A stretch of DNA of 30,128 bases from JANNXY01 sp031409775. Its GTDB lineage: Bacteria; Patescibacteriota; Minisyncoccia; Phycocordibacterales; CAIZIN01. A program made the translations under genes and the position numbers. Below, in pieces: positions 14,213 to 20,681 of this stretch (position 1 is its first letter; each line of letters starts with the position of its first letter). The notes beneath the pieces are model-generated. The model saw only the letters and a program-made list of their open reading frames with translations. It was not told where the DNA came from and did no database searches. The stretch lies in the NCBI GenBank assembly GCA_031409775.1, contig JANNXY010000020.1, positions 1-30,128 on the forward strand, read 5' to 3'.

Positions 14213-14217
14213 AATTT

Positions 14218-15138
14218 ATGGACACAAAACAACGAAATTTATTACAGACTAAAATACTTAAAAGATACGAACTTTATAAGCTTCAACACAGTAGACTAAA
14301 GAGGTTGATCAAAGATCCTTTCAGGACTATCCCCTACTTCCTAATGCTTGCGTTAGCATACAGACATCCGTTCAAAGTAAAATACAAAACTCTTTGGGGA
14401 GACAAAATCTCCTTCTACCTACCAGAAGGAAATGCGATTTATTATTACGGCTTTTTTGAAGCAAATCTCACCAACTTTTTTATTAACTTATTGAAAGAGG
14501 GTGATATTTTCTTTGATATAGGTGCCCATGTTGGATTCTACTCTGTTCTCGCAAGTAGATTAGTGGAACAAACGGGACAAGTCCATAGCTTCGAGCCGAC
14601 TCCTAGAACTTTCCAAAGTCTGAAAGCTAATATGGAATCTAGGTCAAATTCAATAGTTAACAATCTCGCAGTAATGGATAAAGAGACTGAGATTGATTTT
14701 GTGGACTACGGACCAAAGTATAGCGCATTCAATTCTTTCCAAACCAGACAAAGTAAAGAAATGAATTTCTTAACACCCCCAGAAAAATTGAAAGTTAAAA
14801 CTACATCCATAGATAAATACTGTGATAAAAATAAAATAATTCCGTCGGTTATAAAGATCGACGCCGAAGGAGCGGAGCACATAATTCTTAAAGCAATGAC
14901 TAATGTGTTGAAAAATTATAAGCCAATAGTAACCATAGAAGTAGCTGGGGGTGAAGAATGGAAGATGAACTGCCAAGAATCTATAGATATACTGATATCA
15001 AATGGATACAAAATGTTTGAAATAGATAATTATGGATATCTTCATAAGCACACTTCTCAAGACACATATTCATATGACAATCTGGTTTTTGTTCACCCAG
15101 ACAAATTCAATAAAGTTCAATTCTTAGTTAAGAGCTAA
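14218..15138 (+). CDS. FkbM-family SAM-dependent methyltransferase
   Basis: This 306-residue O-methyltransferase has FDIGAHVGFYSVLASRL (99-115) as SAM motif I, HSFEPTPRTFQSLKANM (123-139) as motif II, and VIKIDAEGAEHIIL (211-224), the VK-(I/L)-D-(A/V)-EG-E motif diagnostic for FkbM/Methyltransf_21. The N-terminal 60 residues are basic. It is one of five methyltransferase domains in this cluster and probably methylates one hydroxyl of the surface glycan. It lies six bases after the GT-B gene. Confidence 0.88.
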   Translation: MDTKQRNLLQTKILKRYELYKLQHSRLKRLIKDPFRTIPYFLMLALAYRHPFKVKYKTLWGDKISFYLPEGNAIYYYGFFEANLTNFFINLLKEGDIFFDIGAHVGFYSVLASRLVEQTGQVHSFEPTPRTFQSLKANMESRSNSIVNNLAVMDKETEIDFVDYGPKYSAFNSFQTRQSKEMNFLTPPEKLKVKTTSIDKYCDKNKIIPSVIKIDAEGAEHIILKAMTNVLKNYKPIVTIEVAGGEEWKMNCQESIDILISNGYKMFEIDNYGYLHKHTSQDTYSYDNLVFVHPDKFNKVQFLVKS

Positions 15139-15145
15139 ATTAGAT

Positions 15146-15934
15146 ATGATCACAGTGAAACTCAAAGGTGGTTTAGGTAATCAAATGTTCCAGTATGCAT
15201 ACGGTAGAAGTTTAAGCCTAGATAAAAATGATAGTTTAAAACTGGATCTGGGAAATATAATTTATCCATCTAAGCACGATACTCCCAGAGCATACGGTTT
15301 AGATAAGTTTAATATACAGGCAACATTGTACATTCCAAAAAACAATTACTTCATTAAAAGGTTTTTTTCAAAAATTTTAGGGAAAATTTGGAAGAAAGAG
15401 TCTTATTTCCACAGTGAAAAGTACTTCAGGAATAATGCAAAAATTATAGTAAATGATTTCAAACTAAAAAATCCACCCCGAAATACATCTAGTGAAACGG
15501 CTTTTGTTATCAAAGCCTCTATTTCTCCAGTTTCCATCCATATTCGTCGCGGAGATTATGTAAACGACTCAAAAACGAATACATACCACGGGGTCATAGA
15601 TATAGATTATTATGAGCGAGCTATAAATTATATTAAAAAATATTACAAGGATTCCAATTTTTTCATATTTTCTGATGATATAGAATGGGTTAAGAAAAAT
15701 TTAAATATACAAAGCGACACAGTATTAGTGTCTCGACCTGAAATACCTGACTATGAAGAGTTATTCTTGATGAGTTTATGCAAACACAACATCATAGCTA
15801 ATTCATCATTTTCTTGGTGGGGAGCATGGCTTAACCAAAACCCAGATAAAATCGTAATAGCGCCAAAAAGATGGTTCCGAGACAAATCGATAGATACCAC
15901 AGATATATGCCCACCAGAATGGATACGACTATGA
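15146..15934 (+). CDS. GT11-family fucosyltransferase-like glycosyltransferase
   Basis: This 262-residue enzyme matches the GT11 alpha-1,2-fucosyltransferase family: KLKGGLGNQMFQYAYGRSL (5-23) at the N-terminus, HIRRGDYV (132-139) as the GDP-fucose-binding motif, a strand FFIFSDD, and ANSSFSWWGAWLN near the C-terminus. It would add a sugar (fucose in known members) in alpha-1,2 linkage to galactose of the glycan. No GDP-fucose synthesis genes (gmd, fcl) lie in this window. The stop codon overlaps the start of the next gene by four bases (ATGA). Confidence 0.87.
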   Translation: MITVKLKGGLGNQMFQYAYGRSLSLDKNDSLKLDLGNIIYPSKHDTPRAYGLDKFNIQATLYIPKNNYFIKRFFSKILGKIWKKESYFHSEKYFRNNAKIIVNDFKLKNPPRNTSSETAFVIKASISPVSIHIRRGDYVNDSKTNTYHGVIDIDYYERAINYIKKYYKDSNFFIFSDDIEWVKKNLNIQSDTVLVSRPEIPDYEELFLMSLCKHNIIANSSFSWWGAWLNQNPDKIVIAPKRWFRDKSIDTTDICPPEWIRL

Positions 15935-16689
15935 TATCAGTGATAATCCCCACAAAAAACGGTGGTAGCTACCTACAGAGAGCTATCGCATCGGTAGAGA
16001 AACAGATTGGAGCTGTCTTTGAAATTATTGTGATTTCTGATGGTTCAACTGACAATACAGTAGAAACCGCACGAAGGCTGGCTTCCAACATAAAATCCAT
16101 GCGCGTTATAGAACTTGCAGACAATATAGGTCCCGGACTAGCTCGAGACAAAGCAATACGAGAATCAGCTGGAGAGTTCATAGCGCTCCTGGACAATGAT
16201 GATGAGTGGATAAGTGGTGAAAAATTATCCGTCCAATTGAAGTTTCTAAATGAGAACAAGGACTACACGATAGTGGGATCATTGGAAGCAGAGCTAGTCA
16301 AGACTGATGCAGTCACCCATGAATCCCCCATCATCTACAGAACTACAGCTGATGATGCAGACATAAGGAAACATTGCTTGCAAAGAAACCAATTTATAAC
16401 TTCTTCTATGATGTTTCGTAGAAGTGACTATATACAGGTAGGAGGTTTCTCTGATCTACGCCAGGGCGAAGACTACGAGTTAAATTTGAGGCTACTCCGG
16501 ATCGGAAAGGGGGCAAATTTGGACCACTGCATAATCCGTTATTACATAAGCGAAACAGGTGCTCATCGTAGCAATAAAAAGGGCATGAATTTATCAGTCC
16601 TATCTACAATTAAGAAAAATAAAAGGAATTTTCCGAACTATTATCTGGGATTATTGAAAGCATACCTACGTCTTTTATTGAATCGGTAA
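15931..16689 (+). CDS. glycosyltransferase family 2
   Basis: This 252-residue GT-A enzyme starts at the ATG at 15931, which overlaps the TGA of the GT11 gene (ATGA). Longer upstream starts in the frame (15871, 15919) would add residues with no family similarity. It begins MISVIIPTKNGGSYL, has IVISDGSTDNT (33-43) and LLDNDDEW for the two aspartate motifs, and DLRQGEDYELNLRL for the acceptor-side ED motif. It is the last gene of the rightward unit and ends three bases from the end of the convergent TraG-like gene; I see no clear terminator between them, so the transcripts may overlap. Confidence 0.9.
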   Translation: MISVIIPTKNGGSYLQRAIASVEKQIGAVFEIIVISDGSTDNTVETARRLASNIKSMRVIELADNIGPGLARDKAIRESAGEFIALLDNDDEWISGEKLSVQLKFLNENKDYTIVGSLEAELVKTDAVTHESPIIYRTTADDADIRKHCLQRNQFITSSMMFRRSDYIQVGGFSDLRQGEDYELNLRLLRIGKGANLDHCIIRYYISETGAHRSNKKGMNLSVLSTIKKNKRNFPNYYLGLLKAYLRLLLNR

Positions 16690-16692
16690 CAG

Positions 16693-18456
16693 TTATTTCG
16701 GTTCTTCGACATGTAACAGAGCCTTCAGTTCATCTTCGGGGATTTCGAATTTGGACTTTTTGGGCTCTTCCACCCCTTTTCCAAGGGGGGGATTCAGGGG
16801 GGGTGTGCTGGGCTTTACCCCAGCTTCCTTTAATACGTCCTTTAGTGCATCGCGGAGAGATGACAGGTTTTCTTGGCTCGGTCTCTTTATCTCTTCTCTC
16901 TTTTCATTTTCTACTCTCTGCTTCTCACGTTCTACTTCTTTGGCCTTTTCTTTGCTAATGTCTTCATCTGCACGAGCCTTGAGGTACGACAGTGACAGCG
17001 CATCACGGAGCTGATTCTCGTGGGTAGTATTCTGTGGTTGAGGCTTCGGTCTATCCGTCCTAGGAGGATCATTCCTCGGTGGACGATCCCTATTGTCTCT
17101 ATTATCTCTCTGTCCGTCTCTGCTGTATTGAGGTTTGGTTGGAGCAGATGAGCCACTACTTGGGGCGGATGTCTCGTGCCATTTGATGATAGCCTGTTCT
17201 ACTTCACTTCGCGGCTGGGCATACATAGCCCTAGAGTTTTTAATTATTTCATCTACATATACTGTGCTAGGACGCGGAGGTGTGTCGAGAGTCTTGGCAG
17301 AGAACGGTCTGGACCCGATACCATCTATCATAAGCTTGAGATACACCTGGGTGAATCCTAGATTAACGATATCTTCTGCAGTAAACACTGGTGCGAACTC
17401 CTTCTCCAACACTTCTGCATCGTATGATCCCACCCGAAACGAAATCATTGTACCCACGTTACCGAACACTGCTGCTCTGACTTCATCTGTCATCTGTTCT
17501 ATATACTGGTGAGCCATAGTGAGGTTGAGTTTGTATTTGCGAGCTTCGGATAGAATCCCTGCAAATGATTCATTGGCGAAGTTCTGAAACTCGTCCACAT
17601 AGAAATAGAAATTCGGCAGGCCCTTGAGGATGTCCGATGGTACGTCGGCGCGCGATAGCGCGCCGAGATAGATCTTGGTAATTAGCATCGCGCCAAGGAG
17701 GTTGGCATTCGATTCCCCCAAGCGGCCTTTGGACAGGTTGATTATCACTATCTTGCTTTCATCCATCATTTTGCGCACATCGAACGAAGATTTGGGCTGG
17801 CCTATAATATTGCGTATGAGCGGGTTAGAAATGAATTGACCTATCTTGTTCTGGATAGCAGGCGTCGCCTCGGCTGCGAATTTGTCAGTGTATTTACCGA
17901 ATTCGTCAATCCAGAATGATTTGACCGATGGATCTGTGACATTATCCACCACCATTTTCCTATAGTCTTTGTCAGCGAGCATTCTGTTGATCGATATCAG
18001 AGTTGAACCAGGGAATTCTAGTAGTGCCAATATAGTGTTGTTCAATATATACTCCATACGAGCAGACCAAGCATCTACCCAGATTTTCTTGAAGGCACTC
18101 ATAAGCCCAGCCGCAACCAGATGTCTCTTGTCTGCCCCCACATCCTCCATCACGTTAAATGAAATAGGGTGATCGAGGTCGAACGGCGCGAAGTAGATCA
18201 CATCTTTCACCCTATGCTCTGGAACGTATTCGAGGAGTTTGTCAGCCGTGGAGCCGTGCGGGTCGATAAATGCCATACCGTTGCCGTTCTGTATATCCTG
18301 TATAGCCATAGTCTCGAGCATTGTGGACTTGCCCATACCAGTCTTCCCTATCGCGTATACATGTCTAGTACGATCTTTGGCCTTGATACCGAACCTGATA
18401 CGCTTGTTACGCGCATCAGTCTCGGCAAAATATGTGATTTCGTTATCTTTGTTCAT
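16693..18456 (-). CDS. VirD4/TraG-like type IV secretion coupling ATPase, stand-alone
   Basis: This 587-residue AAA-type motor has Walker A GKTGMGKST (37-45), Walker B FYFYVDEFQNF (283-293) and TrwB/TraG-like strands such as MAFIDPHGST (61-70) and NLTMAHQYIEQM (311-322). The N-terminal membrane segments of classical VirD4 are missing. After about residue 425 the protein becomes disordered and charged: an Arg/Asp/Pro-rich stretch (445-475), a coiled-coil-like EK-rich region (485-530) and a palindrome-derived TPPLNPPLGKG (551-561). Such 'type IV secretion DNA-binding domain' proteins are common in CPR genomes, where they may work in DNA uptake, pili or conjugation. No other type IV secretion genes lie here. 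A minus-strand TATAAT (18513-18508) lies 51 bases before the ATG. Confidence 0.85.
   Translation of the reverse strand: MNKDNEITYFAETDARNKRIRFGIKAKDRTRHVYAIGKTGMGKSTMLETMAIQDIQNGNGMAFIDPHGSTADKLLEYVPEHRVKDVIYFAPFDLDHPISFNVMEDVGADKRHLVAAGLMSAFKKIWVDAWSARMEYILNNTILALLEFPGSTLISINRMLADKDYRKMVVDNVTDPSVKSFWIDEFGKYTDKFAAEATPAIQNKIGQFISNPLIRNIIGQPKSSFDVRKMMDESKIVIINLSKGRLGESNANLLGAMLITKIYLGALSRADVPSDILKGLPNFYFYVDEFQNFANESFAGILSEARKYKLNLTMAHQYIEQMTDEVRAAVFGNVGTMISFRVGSYDAEVLEKEFAPVFTAEDIVNLGFTQVYLKLMIDGIGSRPFSAKTLDTPPRPSTVYVDEIIKNSRAMYAQPRSEVEQAIIKWHETSAPSSGSSAPTKPQYSRDGQRDNRDNRDRPPRNDPPRTDRPKPQPQNTTHENQLRDALSLSYLKARADEDISKEKAKEVEREKQRVENEKREEIKRPSQENLSSLRDALKDVLKEAGVKPSTPPLNPPLGKGVEEPKKSKFEIPEDELKALLHVEEPK
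16771..16804. repeat. palindromic coding repeat (PPLNPPLGKG type)
   Basis: The core CCCCTTTTCCAAGGGG (16774-16789) is a perfect inverted repeat, followed by GATTCAGGGGGG. On the minus strand it encodes TPPLNPPLGKG in the tail of the TraG-like protein. G/C-rich repeats with this sequence are scattered through many bacterial genomes, often inserted in frame. Here it looks like such an insertion. Confidence 0.6.
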
Positions 18457-18481
18457 AATATTTCATTCTATATTTATTGAC

Positions 18482-18509
18482 TTGACAATGATTCCTCATT
18501 TGCTATGAT
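18482..18509 (+). promoter_or_regulatory. strong plus-strand promoter before the small RNA candidate
   Basis: Perfect -35 TTGACA (18482-18487), 16-base spacer, -10 TATGAT (18504-18509). No plus-strand gene follows within reach. What follows is a short run of stem-loops and a terminator. Confidence 0.65.
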
Positions 18510-18513
18510 TATA
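18508..18513 (-). promoter_or_regulatory. possible -10 box for the TraG-like gene
   Basis: TATAAT on the minus strand, 51 bases before the ATG at 18456, without a good -35. It overlaps the -10 of the opposite promoter, so the two directions would compete. Confidence 0.35.
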
Positions 18514-18515
18514 TC

Positions 18516-18591
18516 ACAAATGGCTTCGGCCCGACTCTGTCGCAAGACAGAGGAAAAAAGAAACTCAAGGCATCAACTCCTTGAGTTTTTT
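18516..18591 (+). ncRNA. candidate small RNA, three stem-loops
   Basis: Starting about seven bases after the -10, the transcript would contain GGC-UUCG-GCC (18522-18531), then CUCUGUC-GCAA-GACAGAG (18535-18552, a perfect 7-bp stem with a GNRA tetraloop), then a purine-rich linker (GAAAAAAGAA), then the terminator stem with U-run. The predicted length is about 76 nt. It does not match a small RNA that I know. The last part is antisense to the 3' end of the PemK/MazF-like toxin gene (from 18565 on), so it could act on that mRNA, or only share its terminator. No expression evidence is available. Confidence 0.5.
18562..18591. terminator. bidirectional intrinsic terminator
   Basis: AACTCAAGG (18562-18570) pairs with CCTTGAGTT (18579-18587), followed by a T-run on the plus strand (18586-18591). 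On the minus strand the stem is followed by TTTCTTTTTTCC. It ends the small RNA candidate on one strand and the PemK/MazF-like gene on the other. The last codons and the stop of that gene form part of the stem. Confidence 0.75.
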
Positions 18592-18969
18592 AATTACTAA
18601 TTCAAAGTCGTTTTTGCTTATATCACCAATCTTCCTAGCAAGCCTCTTAGCATCAATAAGTCTGATTTGCGATAGGATAGCCACACTTTGAATACCTTCA
18701 ATAAACTTAAATTGATAATAAAATTTAGAATTTTTCTTGTTTATATTATTCCTGGATTTAGAAAGTGGAATGCCCCAGAAAATATTGTTGTTAAACTTCT
18801 TAAAAACTAAAACGGGGCGCAAGAAATCCTCACCTCTACCATCTTGTTCGAAACCAATATTTTCTCCAATATAGCAGAACCAAATTTCTCCTTCGTGGAA
18901 AAATGGTCTTCCATGATCATTGTTAACTTTCTTTTTCTTTTCATTCCAAGTATCAAATTCCTTTTTCAT
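18565..18969 (-). CDS. PemK/MazF-family mRNA interferase-like toxin, no antitoxin beside it
   Basis: This 134-residue protein fits the PemK/MazF endoribonuclease fold. GEIWFCYIGENIGFEQDGRGEDFLRPVLVFKKF is the early strand pair with the conserved G-E-(I/V)-W start and the RPVLV strand, NIFWGIPLS is the next strand, and SVAILSQIRLIDAKRL is the typical 'S...Q.R.ID..RL' segment. It would cleave mRNA at short sequence motifs. The gene lies 14 bases downstream of the TPM gene on the same strand, so it looks like the last gene of the lemA unit. No MazE/PemI-type antitoxin is visible on either side, so it may be an orphan or a domesticated RNase. Confidence 0.75.
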   Translation of the reverse strand: MKKEFDTWNEKKKKVNNDHGRPFFHEGEIWFCYIGENIGFEQDGRGEDFLRPVLVFKKFNNNIFWGIPLSKSRNNINKKNSKFYYQFKFIEGIQSVAILSQIRLIDAKRLARKIGDISKNDFELVIKKLKELMP

Positions 18970-18983
18970 GTACTTGATTTATT

Positions 18984-19877
18984 CTACCACGACCCGCTAC
19001 TTCCCCCACCACCAGATGATCCGCCACCAAAGCTCGATCCACCGCCCGAACTCCAGCCGCTACTTCCCCCTGATCTGCCACTGCCCATAAACCACGGCCT
19101 ACTACCGCTTCCACTTTGCCATTTCTTGTACGAACTCGATACATAATAGTCAAAGATAAGTCCCACAACCACGAGTATCACACTTGCAACAAGGCCGATA
19201 GTAATGCCTGCGAAAAACAATACAACGAGACCCACAACCCCACCGAGTGCACCACCAAGCCACCAGCTTTTGGAACTTGCCATGATACTGACACCGACCT
19301 GCAGAAGCACAAGCAAAAAGAAGAAAACAAATCCAAGTGCATCCTCGGAAAACCCAGACCAGAATGAATCCCCGGAATTATCTGCGGGTACTTCAAATAG
19401 TTCGCCTTGTACAACCTGCTCGATCGCATACACACCGTTCGTAATCCCGGCATTATAATCTCCTGCTTTAAACTCAGGAGTAATAATATTGTCGATAATA
19501 AAACCTGATTGGATATCAGTGAGTACTCCTTCGAGTCCATAGCCAACTTCTATTCTTAGTTTTTTTTCATTGGGCGCTACTAGGAGCAGCACGCCGTTGT
19601 CAGTCTCCTCTTGGCCGATCCCCCACGCTCGGAACAGCTCGTTGGCATAGACTTCTATCTCGTCTCCATCTAGAGACGCTACGGTCACCACAGCGATCTG
19701 TATAGTGGTCGATGCTTCGAACAACTTTAGGTCATTTTCCAATACAGCCTGTACCTCGTCATCTATAATGCTGGCCAGATCATTGACGTATCCCGCTGGT
19801 TGACTATAATCCTCATTCGCCTCTATAGCGCCTATAGATATGGTGAGTGCAAGTAATATTGCTACTAGATATTTCAT
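18984..19877 (-). CDS. TPM-domain protein (YgcG family), membrane anchored
   Basis: The 297-residue protein starts with a signal peptide (MKYLVAILLALTISIGAIEA, cleavage near residue 20), then has a TPM domain at about 28-155 with NDLASIID, IQIAVVTV, and NGVLLLVAPNEKKLRIEVGYGLEG (94-117). This is followed by hydrophobic segments at about 180-200 and 207-243 and a glycine/serine-rich tail (about 255-297). Proteins of this layout are often mislabelled 'methanol dehydrogenase'; the TPM domain is linked to phosphatase-like activity and photosystem repair in plants, but the bacterial role is not settled. It follows lemA by 16 bases. The lemA-TPM pair is a recurring envelope-associated unit in bacteria. 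Confidence 0.88.
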   Translation of the reverse strand: MKYLVAILLALTISIGAIEANEDYSQPAGYVNDLASIIDDEVQAVLENDLKLFEASTTIQIAVVTVASLDGDEIEVYANELFRAWGIGQEETDNGVLLLVAPNEKKLRIEVGYGLEGVLTDIQSGFIIDNIITPEFKAGDYNAGITNGVYAIEQVVQGELFEVPADNSGDSFWSGFSEDALGFVFFFLLVLLQVGVSIMASSKSWWLGGALGGVVGLVVLFFAGITIGLVASVILVVVGLIFDYYVSSSYKKWQSGSGSRPWFMGSGRSGGSSGWSSGGGSSFGGGSSGGGGSSGSW

Positions 19878-19893
19878 TTCAAATTACTTATTT

Positions 19894-20478
19894 TTAGAAA
19901 TTAACAGTAGGAACCACCTCTGCGCCAGAAGCAGACTCGAAATACGGCTTGGTGTCGAACCCTAGGAGACTACCTATGATCACAGTTGGGAAAGTCCTTA
20001 GGCTAGTATTGTAATCCTGCACTGTAGCATTGAAATCCTTGCGGGAAACGGCTATACGGTTCTCTGTGCCCTCTAGCTGTGTCTGGAGGCCACGGAAGCT
20101 CTCTGTGGCGGTGAGGAGCGGGTATGACTCCGCTACTACAAGAAGTCGTGAAAGTGCTCCTGACAACCCACTCTGGGCGCTCTGGAACTCTGCGAGCCTC
20201 TCTGGGGTTAGGTTGTCTGCATCGAGGTTGATCCCAGTAGCCTTGGCACGAGCCTCTACTACAGCTGTTAGCGTATCCTGCTCGAAGCTCGCCGCACCCT
20301 TGACGGTCGATACCAGGTTCGGTACTAGATCTGCCCTTCGCTGATAGTCAGTCTCCACCTGTGACCAAGCTGTTTCAACTGCCTGGCTTTTAGTTACCAA
20401 TGAATTATAAGTTCCCACCGATGACACTATCGCAATCAAAACAATCGCACCTATTATTAGCCAAATTTTTTTAGACAT
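19894..20478 (-). CDS. lemA: LemA family protein
   Basis: This 194-residue protein has one N-terminal membrane helix (IWLIIGAIVLIAIVSSVGTYN, about 5-25) and a long helical cytoplasmic or external bundle. VETAWSQVETDYQRRADLVPNLVSTVKG (33-60) is the LemA signature, and the C-terminal half has the matching YNTSLRTFPTVIIGSLLGF with the F..P...I....GF pattern. Its function in bacteria is not defined. It heads the unit lemA-TPM-PemK-like and has its own extended -10 promoter (20505-20513) with a short leader. Confidence 0.92.
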   Translation of the reverse strand: MSKKIWLIIGAIVLIAIVSSVGTYNSLVTKSQAVETAWSQVETDYQRRADLVPNLVSTVKGAASFEQDTLTAVVEARAKATGINLDADNLTPERLAEFQSAQSGLSGALSRLLVVAESYPLLTATESFRGLQTQLEGTENRIAVSRKDFNATVQDYNTSLRTFPTVIIGSLLGFDTKPYFESASGAEVVPTVNF

Positions 20479-20504
20479 ATTTTTATATTACCTAATATGT
20501 GGGT

Positions 20505-20513
20505 ATTATAACA
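20505..20513 (-). promoter_or_regulatory. extended -10 promoter of lemA
   Basis: On the minus strand TGTTATAAT (TGnTATAAT). The -35 region is weak, which fits an extended -10. The predicted start point is about 20 bases before the ATG at 20478, and the leader contains a weak AGG. Confidence 0.6.
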
Positions 20514-20526
20514 GAAAAAATACCTT

Positions 20527-20673
20527 TTACATTTGAACATTAACACTCTCCCATGACTTCAGTGCTAGATTGGCTTCAATGCAATAGTAAATACTTATAA
20601 CCAAAAATACCATTAGGACATAGCTGCCCAATTTCCAGTAATTAAATCGTTTTTCATTTAACAATTCTACCAA
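20527..20673 (-). CDS. possible 48-residue single-pass membrane peptide
   Basis: The frame opens right after the ABC-F stop codon and would use TTG (20673 or 20664). It reads ...NEKRFNYWKLGSYVLMVFL, then VISIYYCIEANLALK, ending at TAA at 20527. It is a charged start, one clear hydrophobic helix and a polar tail, the normal form of a tiny membrane protein. There is no ATG and no good ribosome site, so it could be chance, but no other feature explains this interval. Confidence 0.35.
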   Translation of the reverse strand: MVELLNEKRFNYWKLGSYVLMVFLVISIYYCIEANLALKSWESVNVQM

Positions 20674-20681
20674 ATTTCAAA

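Noticed and set aside
15871..15930. Upstream extension of the last GT2 gene
   Set aside because: The added residues overlap the GT11 gene and have no family similarity; the ATGA overlap at 15931 is the normal start.
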